A program made the position numbers and the translations under genes. Shown piece by piece: positions 9,113 through 17,492 of a stretch of 64,000 nt of DNA (positions are counted from its first letter, which is position 1; the number at the start of each line of letters is the position of its first letter). Origin of the DNA: Parvularculaceae bacterium (lineage in GTDB: Bacteria; Pseudomonadota; Alphaproteobacteria; Caulobacterales; Parvularculaceae). A model generated the notes under the pieces. It saw only the letters and a list, made by a program, of their open reading frames with translations. It made no database searches and was not told where the DNA came from. The stretch is taken from assembly GCA_021776475.1 (NCBI GenBank), contig JAJFFV010000005.1, positions 558,001 to 622,000 of the forward strand, in the 5' to 3' direction.

Positions 9113-9736
9113 ATGGCGCGAACCGCGACGAAGAAAAAAGTTGCCGCAAGTCAGCGCGGCGTTACAGCCATTGACGGAAGCACTAAAGCCAGGATCGAAC
9201 GGGCCGCCTTGTCTCTTTTTCAAAATGGCGAAATGGATAAGGCGACGACCAGAGCCATCGCCGCAAAAGCCGGCATTTCTGAAGGGGCGCTTTATCGCCA
9301 TTACACCAGCAAGGAAGACATCTGGGCTGGCTTGTTCTTCAACATTCATGAACGTCTTGGCGATCTAGTCATGGCAGCTGCCCTGAATGATGACCACATT
9401 CGCGGGCAAGCCGGTGCACTCGTCAACGCATATTGTCAGACCGCGGATGATGATTGGCAATTGTTCTGCTTCCATCTGCTATCGCTACACCGTTTCTTGC
9501 CCAAGGAGCACGAGACAAGAAGCGATCCTGTTGTCGCAGCGGAGTTTATGATCAGCAAGGCGATGGAGAACAACCAGATCAGAAAAGGCGATCCTGTTCT
9601 TGTTACTGGCATGGCCCAGGGCGTCGTGATGCAGCCTGCACTCCTAAAAGCCTATGGCCGCCTTTCGGGCAAGCTGAGTGACTATCAGCAGGCATTGACC
9701 GAAAGCGTCATAGCAGTCTTAAGTCCTTTGAACTAA
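9113..9736 (+). CDS. TetR-family transcriptional regulator
   Basis: 207-residue DNA-binding protein. After a basic N-terminal tail the helix-turn-helix is plain: TTRAIAAKAGISEGALYRHY and SKEDIW, residues about 45-75. The C-terminal ligand domain is helical, as usual for TetR proteins that sense small hydrophobic molecules. GAGGA precedes the ATG. It heads an operon with two PlsC-type acyltransferases and an LplT-like transporter, and palindromes upstream suggest it represses this operon, so an acyl or lysophospholipid-type ligand is a reasonable guess only. Confidence 0.9.
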   Translation: MARTATKKKVAASQRGVTAIDGSTKARIERAALSLFQNGEMDKATTRAIAAKAGISEGALYRHYTSKEDIWAGLFFNIHERLGDLVMAAALNDDHIRGQAGALVNAYCQTADDDWQLFCFHLLSLHRFLPKEHETRSDPVVAAEFMISKAMENNQIRKGDPVLVTGMAQGVVMQPALLKAYGRLSGKLSDYQQALTESVIAVLSPLN

Positions 9737-9755
9737 ACGCTTCGGAGTTTGATCC

Positions 9756-10505
9756 ATGCGCTCCATCGGATTTCAGGGTGCTTTTTGGGTGATCTCCGCG
9801 ATCTATGTCTTTGGCGGATCGCCGCTCCTGCTGTTACCAACAAGGCATCCGCTGATGGCATGGGCCCAAAACTACACCCGAGCGGTATGTTTGCTGATGC
9901 GGATTATTGGTGGCATTGACCTTCAGATTTATGGACGCGAACACCTGCCCCAGGGACCCGTTATCATTGCCTGCAAGCATCAAAGCTGGGGCGACGGGTT
10001 TTTCCTGTTTTCTCAGTTCAAAGATGCCGCCTTTATTATCAGTGATCAGTTTTTGAAGTATCCGCTCATCGGTCAGATTTTTCGCAAAATGGAAGCCGTC
10101 ATCGTGGACAATCAACGCGGCGGGCCGATCGGGCGTGAGACAATTCTTGCAAGAACGCTGGAAAACTTAAAAAGCGATAATCGCCCCATATTGGTATATC
10201 CAGAAGGAAAACTTGCCGCACTTGGCCAGAAGCACCGTTATCGCAAAGGCATTTACTATGTATACAAATATTACAATTGTCCGGTCGTGCCTGCCGCAAC
10301 AAATTTGGGTGTTCGATGGCTCGACAAAAGCTGGGATTTCGTCCCAGGTCCAGCTGCTATAGAATTTCTGGATCCGATCGCGCCAGGATTACCGCAAGAA
10401 GAATTTATGCAGCTTCTGGAGACCCGCATTGAAGCCCGGTCGCTTGAAATGCTGATGGATAGCAACATTGATCCGGCTAGCAAAACCACACGAACCAGAG
10501 ACTGA
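9756..10505 (+). CDS. PlsC-type 1-acylglycerol-3-phosphate acyltransferase-like protein (first copy)
   Basis: 249-residue membrane-associated acyltransferase. The catalytic HX4D box is KHQSWGDGFFLF, followed by FRKMEAVIVDN and the glycerophosphate-binding motif VYPEGKLA. Members acylate lysophosphatidic acid or other lysophospholipids. A N-terminal hydrophobic stretch (residues 5-30) should anchor it. GGAG lies 8 bases before ATG. It is a clear paralogue of the next gene: both begin MRSI.FQGA.W and share the KHQSWGDGFF and KHRYRKG blocks. Exact substrate is unknown. Confidence 0.88.
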   Translation: MRSIGFQGAFWVISAIYVFGGSPLLLLPTRHPLMAWAQNYTRAVCLLMRIIGGIDLQIYGREHLPQGPVIIACKHQSWGDGFFLFSQFKDAAFIISDQFLKYPLIGQIFRKMEAVIVDNQRGGPIGRETILARTLENLKSDNRPILVYPEGKLAALGQKHRYRKGIYYVYKYYNCPVVPAATNLGVRWLDKSWDFVPGPAAIEFLDPIAPGLPQEEFMQLLETRIEARSLEMLMDSNIDPASKTTRTRD

Positions 10506-10525
10506 GTAAAGAGGAACAAATCATC

Positions 10526-11260
10526 ATGCGTTCAATCCTGTTTCAGGGTGCTTACTGGCTAACATCCGTTTTCTTCACAGTCGGCTCAATTCCCTTTTTA
10601 CTGATCCCCAGCCGTAAACCGCTGATGTTGTGGATATTGGCCTATACGAGAACCATGTGTTTCCTGATGGAGCACGTGGCAGGCATCACGCTCGAAGTGA
10701 AGGGCAAAGAAAATCTGCCGGCAGGCCCTTGTATTATCGCCGCCAAGCATCAGAGCTGGGGGGACGGGTTTTTCATGTTCTCGCAGTTTTATGATCTGGC
10801 ATTCGTAACAGGCGATCACTTGGAAAAGTTCCCGATCATTGGCAGCGTTTTGCGGAAGATGGGCAGCATCGTTGTCGATAATTGTGGCGGCGCGTCCTCT
10901 CGTAAAAATCTTCTGGCAAAAGCAATGGAAAAGGCGCGTAAGGATGGCCGGCGTATTCTGATATACCCGGAAGGCCATCTTTCCGCGGTTGGCGAAAAAC
11001 ATCGGTACCGCAAGGGCGTATTCTATATGTATAAGGAATATGGCTGCCCGGTCGTACCAGTGGCGACAAATCTCGGCTTGTGTTGGCCGCAACAAAGCAT
11101 GAACCTGAAACAGGGCACCGCAACAATTGAATTTCTGCCCGCCATTATGCCCGGCATGGATAAAAGTGGTTTTATGCGGTTATTAGAGGATGAAATCGAA
11201 ACAAAATCCATTAACATGCTGCCGAATGGCACGCCCGTAATGGCGAAGGAAACCGCATGA
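10526..11260 (+). CDS. PlsC-type acyltransferase-like protein (second, tandem copy)
   Basis: 244 residues with the same layout as the gene before it: N-terminal membrane anchor, KHQSWGDGFFMF (HX4D), LRKMGSIVVDN, IYPEGHLSAVG and KHRYRKGVFYMYKEYG. The two copies are similar along their whole length but clearly diverged, so the duplication is not recent. AGAGGA lies upstream of ATG, and the stop overlaps the transporter start (ATGA). The pair may acylate different lysolipids or the two positions of one lipid. Confidence 0.88.
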   Translation: MRSILFQGAYWLTSVFFTVGSIPFLLIPSRKPLMLWILAYTRTMCFLMEHVAGITLEVKGKENLPAGPCIIAAKHQSWGDGFFMFSQFYDLAFVTGDHLEKFPIIGSVLRKMGSIVVDNCGGASSRKNLLAKAMEKARKDGRRILIYPEGHLSAVGEKHRYRKGVFYMYKEYGCPVVPVATNLGLCWPQQSMNLKQGTATIEFLPAIMPGMDKSGFMRLLEDEIETKSINMLPNGTPVMAKETA

Positions 11261-12603
11261 GCGAGACCATCTCCAGGGACGGAGACTTCTTCTTCCAACG
11301 ACGATTTTTTCCGATGTTCACCGGCTTCACGCTGGGCGTCTTCACAGATAACATGTTGAAGCAGGCGTTGCTGATTGGTTTGACATTCAGTGTCATAACA
11401 ATACCCGGCGTCTCAAACGCTGAATTTATCCTGCCGTTCGCGGGCGCGTTGTTTGCCCTTGCAATACTGATTTTCTCATCTATTTCTGGCCAGGTTGCGG
11501 ACAAGTATGAAACGTCGATGCTATTTCGACAAACAAAGCTGGCCGAATTGTTCCTGATGATTATGGCCGCCATCGGATTTCTGATCAACAGCGGCCCTTT
11601 ATTGGTTCTCACCTTGTTTTTGATGGGTGTTCAATCGGCATTTTTCAGCCCAGCGCGTATTAGTGCGATGCCCAAATACCTTGCGGCCAACGAGCTCGTC
11701 CGGGCCAACGGAATTTGTTATGGTGGCCTGTTTGTTGCCAACCTGACCGGGTATGCCATTGGTGGCTGGTTGATCGGGGAAGATTTCGGCCCCTGGAGTA
11801 TTTCAATCATTCTCGTGGTCATGGCAACTATTGGATGGCGCGCCATTCACTTATCACCACCTGCTGCACCGGATGCACCGGACCTGAAGATAAACTGGAA
11901 TATTTTTCAGCAAACCAATGCAATGATCAAGATGGTGCGCGCCGAACCTCCTATTATTCGCCCGCTGCTCGGGGCAGCTATATTCTGGTTTATCGCAGCA
12001 GCGATCACCGTTGAGTTTACCATTATCACCAAGGAAACACTGCACGCTGACAATATTGTCGCAACCGCCATGATGGGAATTTTTGCGGTTGGCGGGTTGC
12101 TCGGCGCGACCATAACGACTTTTATTTCCAAAAACCAGTCGGGGCTGTCGTGGTCTATTGCTGCGTTCATCGTCGCAATCGTGACGAATATCGCTCTCTT
12201 TATTATTTGTCAGATGATGGCAGGCTCGCATGAAGGTGCGTTACTGACTGCACAGGAATTCTTCCAGCAGCCAGGCGGCATCGCTCTGGCTGTGCTGTTC
12301 ACAATTGCTTCAGCTGCCATGGGCGTATTCCTGGTCCCTCTGCAGGCAGCCATTCAAAGACGCGTCAAGGAAACATACCGGGCGCGTATTATGGCAGCCG
12401 GAAATATGCTCAATGCTTTTGCCGCATTTGTTGGCTCTATTTCCACGTTCACCATTGCGATTACAGCATTGCGCCCACACGACCTCCTGCTGGGCGTCGC
12501 TCTGATTGAACTAGTGATTGTGATCGATATGTATCGGCGCAGTAAAACCGTGCCTGTCGGGTTGTACGACGAGGAACTAGAACAGAAGTCAGTAGACAAC
12601 TAA
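11257..12603 (+). CDS. MFS transporter, LplT-like (lysophospholipid flippase type)
   Basis: 448-residue major facilitator protein with about twelve hydrophobic helices and the loop feature FSSISGQVADKYETS in the 2-3 region. The N-terminus FTGFTLGVFTDNMLKQALLI and the phrase MGVQSAFFSPARISAMPKYL resemble LplT, which in Enterobacteria flips lysophospholipids inward for reacylation by Aas. It overlaps the preceding acyltransferase by 4 bases (ATGA), so the two are translationally coupled. Function is inferred from family and context. Confidence 0.82.
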   Translation: MSETISRDGDFFFQRRFFPMFTGFTLGVFTDNMLKQALLIGLTFSVITIPGVSNAEFILPFAGALFALAILIFSSISGQVADKYETSMLFRQTKLAELFLMIMAAIGFLINSGPLLVLTLFLMGVQSAFFSPARISAMPKYLAANELVRANGICYGGLFVANLTGYAIGGWLIGEDFGPWSISIILVVMATIGWRAIHLSPPAAPDAPDLKINWNIFQQTNAMIKMVRAEPPIIRPLLGAAIFWFIAAAITVEFTIITKETLHADNIVATAMMGIFAVGGLLGATITTFISKNQSGLSWSIAAFIVAIVTNIALFIICQMMAGSHEGALLTAQEFFQQPGGIALAVLFTIASAAMGVFLVPLQAAIQRRVKETYRARIMAAGNMLNAFAAFVGSISTFTIAITALRPHDLLLGVALIELVIVIDMYRRSKTVPVGLYDEELEQKSVDN

Positions 12604-12690
12604 GGTCAGAAACTGCATGGTTCTTGACCTCACGGCCTGAATCTTGCGGCACTCTGCGGCTTGTGTCTCAATCCACCATGGAGAACAAAA

Positions 12691-13362
12691 ATGGGGTATG
12701 GGTCCGGGCTTTCCAAGATATTCCCTGATCTCACCTATCAGTGCAGTCCACAGATAGAAAAAGTTGTGTCGGTCATGCCTGTCAATGCTGTGATGCTAGA
12801 CCTCGGTGCCGGTGGCCGACGCATTCACCCCGCTATCAAAACCGTAGATAGGGTTGATGCCGGCAATACGGATTATATCTGTGATATAACGGAGGTGCCA
12901 CTGCCAGACGGTTCAGTTGATCTTATTGTTGCGACCGGCTTGCTCGAGCATGTCGAAAATGAGCATCATTTTATGCGCGAATGTGCCCGGTTGGTGAAAT
13001 CAGGCGGAACACTGCACATCGAGGTGCCTTTTCTTCAGCAATATCATGACGACCCGATTGATATGCGCAGATACACCGTGTCCGGCTTAAAAGAATTTGT
13101 CGAGAGATACGGATTTGAAACGACCTCTAGTGATTTCCATATCGGCCCGAGTGTCACTATTGTCACTTTGAACGCCTACTACGCGTCACTGCTTTTTGAC
13201 GGCGACAATATTGTCGCAAAAATCCTGTCGAACGGCGCGTTCCTGGTCGCGTCCATCCTTGGCTACCCGTTCAAGTTTCTCGATAAATTTTTGAAAAACA
13301 AAAAGAATGCCCATCGCCTAGCTTTTGGCGTTTATATCACCGCAAAAAGATCCGGCGCGTAA
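12691..13362 (+). CDS. SAM-dependent class I methyltransferase (type 11)
   Basis: 223 residues. The SAM-binding glycine loop is VMLDLGAGGRRIHP, the acidic post-II region ICDITEVPLPDGSVDLIVAT, then LLEHVENEHHFMRECARLVKSGG as in Methyltransf_11 proteins. A C-terminal hydrophobic patch (FLVASILGYPFKFLDKFL) suggests membrane contact. I chose ATG at 12691, which has GGAG seven bases upstream, over TTG at 12661. It lies between the lipid acyl operon and sqdB, so a lipid or glycan substrate is possible, but this is only context. Confidence 0.75.
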   Translation: MGYGSGLSKIFPDLTYQCSPQIEKVVSVMPVNAVMLDLGAGGRRIHPAIKTVDRVDAGNTDYICDITEVPLPDGSVDLIVATGLLEHVENEHHFMRECARLVKSGGTLHIEVPFLQQYHDDPIDMRRYTVSGLKEFVERYGFETTSSDFHIGPSVTIVTLNAYYASLLFDGDNIVAKILSNGAFLVASILGYPFKFLDKFLKNKKNAHRLAFGVYITAKRSGA

Positions 13363-13367
13363 AATGA

Positions 13368-13395
13368 ATAAGCCGGTTTCGTCGAACCAGCTTAT
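13368..13395. terminator. Hairpin between convergent methyltransferase and sqdB
   Basis: ATAAGC-c-GGTT, loop TCGTCG, AACC-a-GCTTAT forms a ten-pair stem with one mismatch just past the methyltransferase stop. There is only a short T tract after it on the plus strand, so intrinsic termination is likely but not certain. Confidence 0.5.
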
Positions 13396-13425
13396 CGCAT
13401 TTTCTATGCTCTGAAGCACCAAGGG

Positions 13426-14640
13426 TTAGGCCGGTTTCGCCAGCCCCTCTTCGGTACCTTCCGCATTTTCTTTGCGCCCATCGTTCCAGTAGGAAACACA
13501 AGGAATACGTGCTTTGTCACACCTGTCTGCATATTTGGTCGCGATCTCGGTCACTTCTTCAAGCAGGCCTGCATCCAGCGTAATCGGATCAAGACCGAGG
13601 CCCAGCAAACGGCTGTTCTCGACATTAAGCTCGTTCTCGTCCGCCTCATTCCGCGGGTTCACCACATTTTCGATCTTTGCGCCGGTTTTCTCCGCAACAA
13701 GCTTAGCCAGATCGCGCACGCGGTGTGTTTCCGTCATCTGATTGAGGATGCGGACCCGTTCGCCTTTTTGAGGCGGGTTCTCGATCGCAAGCTCAATACA
13801 TTTGACCGTATCCTGAATATGAATGAAAGCACGCGTCTGTCCACCTGTGCCATGAACAGTCAAAGGATAACCAACCGCCGCCTGCATCAAGAAACGGTTT
13901 AGCACCGTGCCGTAGTCGCCATCATAGTCGAACCGGTTGATCAGCCGTTCGTCCATTTTGGTTTCCTGCGTCTGCGTCCCCCAGACGATACCCTGATGCA
14001 GATCTGTTACCCGCAGATCATCGTTCTTGTTATAGAACGCGAACAACAGCTGATCCTGCGTCTTGGTCATGTGGTAAATGGAGCCAGGATTTGCCGGATA
14101 GAGGATTTCCTGCGTGATGTGGCTGCCGTCTTCGGCTTCAATCTTGATTGGCAGATAGCCTTCGGGGATTTTGATCCCCGCCGTACCGTAACCGTAAACA
14201 CCCATAGTGCCCAGATGCACGAGATGCGGGTCACCCTCATATTCAACAATCGCCGCCAGAACATTACTGGTTGCGTTGATGTTGTTATCAACGGTGTAGC
14301 GTTTGTGCCACGAGGATTTCATCGAATAAGGCGCGGCCCGTTGTTCAGCAAAGTGCACAATCGCATCGGGCTCAAATTTCTCCATCAGGTAGAGAAGCCG
14401 CATATAGTTATGCGCTATATCGCAATTTTCGTATCTGATTTCCTTACCGGTCAGTTCTTTCCAGGCGCCGAGGCGCGTTGAAAGCGGCTGGATGGGTGTC
14501 AGCGAGTCGACTTCAAGCTCAACATCAATCTTACGCCGGGAGAGGTTGTCGATCAGCAACACCTCGTGACCTATTGCTGACAAATGAAGGGATGTCGGCC
14601 AGCCGCAAAAACCGTCTCCACCGAGTACGATTATTTTCAT
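13426..14640 (-). CDS. sqdB: UDP-sulfoquinovose synthase
   Basis: About 404-residue NAD-dependent short-chain dehydrogenase/epimerase-type enzyme that makes UDP-sulfoquinovose from UDP-glucose and sulfite, the head-group donor for the sulfolipid SQDG. The sequence shows VLGGDGFCGWPTSLHLS (NAD loop), HFAEQRAAPYSMKS, LGTMGVYGYG, catalytic YHMTK, QGIVWGTQT, RFDYDGDYGTVLNRF and NPRNEADENEL, all characteristic of SqdB/SQD1 rather than general epimerases. Start at ATG 14640 with AGGCAGG upstream; the longer frame to 14673 lacks support. No dedicated sulfoquinovosyltransferase is evident in the window. Confidence 0.93.
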   Translation of the reverse strand: MKIIVLGGDGFCGWPTSLHLSAIGHEVLLIDNLSRRKIDVELEVDSLTPIQPLSTRLGAWKELTGKEIRYENCDIAHNYMRLLYLMEKFEPDAIVHFAEQRAAPYSMKSSWHKRYTVDNNINATSNVLAAIVEYEGDPHLVHLGTMGVYGYGTAGIKIPEGYLPIKIEAEDGSHITQEILYPANPGSIYHMTKTQDQLLFAFYNKNDDLRVTDLHQGIVWGTQTQETKMDERLINRFDYDGDYGTVLNRFLMQAAVGYPLTVHGTGGQTRAFIHIQDTVKCIELAIENPPQKGERVRILNQMTETHRVRDLAKLVAEKTGAKIENVVNPRNEADENELNVENSRLLGLGLDPITLDAGLLEEVTEIATKYADRCDKARIPCVSYWNDGRKENAEGTEEGLAKPA

Positions 14641-14897
14641 GAAATACCTGCCTTTTTGAAAAAAGAAACACAACTAACGAAGGCGATCCCGCAACGAGCA
14701 GGCTCCGTCATGACGATAGAGGCCATTAAAACTTACTGGCAAGCTTTTCAACCGTGCAAGTTTGGTGTATTCGGGCAATTATACGATGCCCTTTGTATGA
14801 TCGTGCTCTTTTGGGGAGAATGTCCGATCCTGAATACACGTTAAACGAAGACAAACAAATTTATCCCACACTTGTATGACAACGGTGATGGATTGAG

Positions 14898-15839
14898 ATG
14901 ACGTTTTTGATTGCAGTAGTGTGCCTTTTGGCTGGATTGGTGGCAGGGATTTTTGCCTTGCGTCCTCGCGCCATTCAGTCGCTCGATGTCGCCGTCGACA
15001 TGTCCGACAGTTCGGCGAAGGAGGATTTCAGCCTTTCCCGCTCATTGCTGCTGATCGGCCCGGAAATGAATGATGCTGACTGCAAGGCGCAGAGGCGGGA
15101 GTTAAAACGCATCCTCGGCCCCCTGCTTGAGGCAAAATTCAAGATTATCGAGATTTATGGTGATACGGCACCGGCGGAAAATGGCGAGCCCTATGACTGG
15201 CTCGACAACCAGCTGATGCGAAAGACCCTCAATGCCGAGGCTGGATTTCACCTGATCCATGTGAACAGCGAAGGCAAAACCGGTTTTCATAGCGGCCGGG
15301 TAATTACGGCTGAAGCGCTACTCCATATATTCGATCTGTGGGACTTCATTACCGAAGATGCAGGAGAAGACCTGACAAATATCGAAGACGAAGAGACGGC
15401 AGAAGTACGGCCTGTTGAGATTACAGCGCCGGTCGATCAGGTAATTGCAGAAGAGTCTCAGGAATTCGAAAAAGTCGAAGAAGAATTCGCTGCTTCTGCG
15501 CTGCCGGCGGAAATTCCGGCGGCAGAAGAAAATGAAGAACCAGTGATCAGGTCCGCCGTCGAAGTCGAGGAACCGGTTATGGAAGAGAAGCTTCCTCAGG
15601 ACGGGCAACTGCCGCAGATTGAACCTGTCAGTACACCACCGCTGACCGAAGAAGAAAAGCTTATCGAATCCCTCAAGGAAGCGACACACGAGCATTTCGT
15701 GCCGCAAAATCCGCCAGATCAATCTGAAGTATCGCTTGCTGCCCTGCCCGAACTGTCGCCGGAGCCTGCAGAAGAATGCCGCCGCGCACCAAAATCTATC
15801 AGCCAGGCAATTAAAAAACGGACCTCGGCTGGCGGCTGA
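14898..15839 (+). CDS. Membrane-anchored DUF4174 protein with long acidic tail
   Basis: 313 residues in three parts: an N-terminal hydrophobic anchor (about 3-20), a DUF4174-like domain (about 45-153; SLLLIGPEMNDADCKAQRRE, LEAKFKIIEIYGD, AGFHLIHVNSEGKTGFHSG, ITAEALLHIFDLWDF), and an acidic, proline-rich tail of about 150 residues. DUF4174 has a thioredoxin-like look in other proteins, but no CxxC is seen. The tail is unusual for this family. Single gene between divergent sqdB and the convergent sugar transferase. Function unknown. Confidence 0.7.
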   Translation: MTFLIAVVCLLAGLVAGIFALRPRAIQSLDVAVDMSDSSAKEDFSLSRSLLLIGPEMNDADCKAQRRELKRILGPLLEAKFKIIEIYGDTAPAENGEPYDWLDNQLMRKTLNAEAGFHLIHVNSEGKTGFHSGRVITAEALLHIFDLWDFITEDAGEDLTNIEDEETAEVRPVEITAPVDQVIAEESQEFEKVEEEFAASALPAEIPAAEENEEPVIRSAVEVEEPVMEEKLPQDGQLPQIEPVSTPPLTEEEKLIESLKEATHEHFVPQNPPDQSEVSLAALPELSPEPAEECRRAPKSISQAIKKRTSAGG

Positions 15840-15853
15840 TGGTCACGGAGTAG

Positions 15854-17296
15854 TCAGTAGGCATTCTTCGGAAAAACAACCGCCCAGACCGTCATAATCA
15901 ATATGCGCAGATCAAAAAACAGTGACCAGTTTTCGATATAGGAAAGGTCGTAGCGCACCCGCTCTTCCATCATTTCGTTTTCGGACGTCTCGCCGCGGCA
16001 GCCATTAACCTGTGCCCAGCCAGTAATGCCGGGCTTTACCTTGTGGCGCCCGGCATAGTCGGAGATCACTCGGGCATATTGTTCATTATGGGCAACTGCA
16101 TGTGGGCGTGGCCCAACCAGTGACATATCCCCTGTCAGAACATTCCATAGTTGTGGCAATTCATCGAGGGAATATCGGCGCAGAAACGCCCCAAGACGTG
16201 TCACCCGCGGATCATTCAATTGCGCCTGCGGTACATCCACACCGTTTTCCATTACCGTCATGGTTCTGAATTTATGAATTTTGAAAACATCATGCTGGAA
16301 CCCGTGTCGGTTCTGGCTAAAAAAGATCGAGCCCCGGCTATCGAGCTTTACCAGCAACGCTATCACAAGCATCAATGGCGACAACGCGGCGAGCATCAAC
16401 GCAGAAATTACCCGGTCTTCGACTGCCTTCGCGATACCGCCCCAGCCTTCCAGCGGCCGTCTGTGAATATTGAGCAACGGTACCCCGCCGAGATGGGAAA
16501 TGCCGCCGTGAACATTTGTCAGCCATAACATGTCCGGACAAACCACCGTATTTACGGGCAGGACCGCCAGCCGGTGAAACACCTGGTCAATCCTGTTGTC
16601 TGCCGACCATGGCAAAGCAATCACGATGTCATCGATTAAGCCCCGCATACCCATCTCGAAGAGATCATCCAATGACCCGGTCAATGGTGTATCCTCCGAC
16701 AGGTCACGAAAGGGCGCCCGGTCATCATAGATACCTACAATATGGACCCCGCTTTCCTTATTCGACATCAGGCTGACAAATTTTGCAGCAATCTCCGTTG
16801 CGCCGACAATCGCGATCCGACGATTGAGAGAACCGCCAACACGGGTCATTTTCAAAAGGTAATGGCCTGTGATGAAACGCCCCGCAATGATCCCAACACC
16901 ACCGGTCGCAGCCCAGTAGATCATCCAGCGGCGCGAGAAATCCTCCGCGACGCCCGCCAAGAATGCCACCAAAGTGAGCAACAAAAGAGCAACGATCCAG
17001 CGCCAAATCAGGCCCTTCATGTTGCTCCACGTTGACAACAGGCGGTCAAATTCATGATAGCCTTTGTGAGAATACATTTCGGCCGTAATAATCCCGCCAA
17101 AGACGCCAACACTCAGATATTTGACGGGCTCGCTGTACTCTCCCAGAAACACAGAGGCGAGCCACGCTGATACAGCGATAATAATCGCTGTCAGGATCGC
17201 TGCAATATCACTGCATACTTTTCTGGATAGACCGCCGCGCCAGCGCCTTTTGCCACCGGCAACAGCGCCGTCCATGCCCCATTCGTATTCGGCCAT
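15854..17296 (-). CDS. Undecaprenyl-phosphate sugar phosphotransferase (WcaJ/WbaP type)
   Basis: Initiates polysaccharide synthesis by moving a sugar-1-phosphate from UDP-sugar to undecaprenyl phosphate. About 480 residues: N-terminal membrane helices, a CoA-binding-like Rossmann region ([20 protein letters not shown]), then the catalytic bacterial sugar transferase domain with [56 protein letters not shown] and [17 protein letters not shown], ending in the usual basic/aromatic tail. ATG at 17296 preferred; TTG at 17314 and ATG at 17275 are possible. Isolated from other assembly genes but followed across the strand by an O-acylation pair. Confidence 0.92.
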   Translation of the reverse strand: MAEYEWGMDGAVAGGKRRWRGGLSRKVCSDIAAILTAIIIAVSAWLASVFLGEYSEPVKYLSVGVFGGIITAEMYSHKGYHEFDRLLSTWSNMKGLIWRWIVALLLLTLVAFLAGVAEDFSRRWMIYWAATGGVGIIAGRFITGHYLLKMTRVGGSLNRRIAIVGATEIAAKFVSLMSNKESGVHIVGIYDDRAPFRDLSEDTPLTGSLDDLFEMGMRGLIDDIVIALPWSADNRIDQVFHRLAVLPVNTVVCPDMLWLTNVHGGISHLGGVPLLNIHRRPLEGWGGIAKAVEDRVISALMLAALSPLMLVIALLVKLDSRGSIFFSQNRHGFQHDVFKIHKFRTMTVMENGVDVPQAQLNDPRVTRLGAFLRRYSLDELPQLWNVLTGDMSLVGPRPHAVAHNEQYARVISDYAGRHKVKPGITGWAQVNGCRGETSENEMMEERVRYDLSYIENWSLFFDLRILIMTVWAVVFPKNAY

Positions 17297-17492
17297 AACC
17301 GCACTCAAACACAACTAATACAACGGTTCTGGCGTACCACGCTCATGCATAAGAAACGGTAAAGTGTGCACGTTTATTTAACCAGAAACAGTAATAACTG
17401 GTTAGGCATACTCCGTATGCGCAGGCATTTTGTTAAGGTTTTAAAAACCTGTTGTATCAGCTTGAAACATTGCAGGATCCGAAGAAAAGAAG

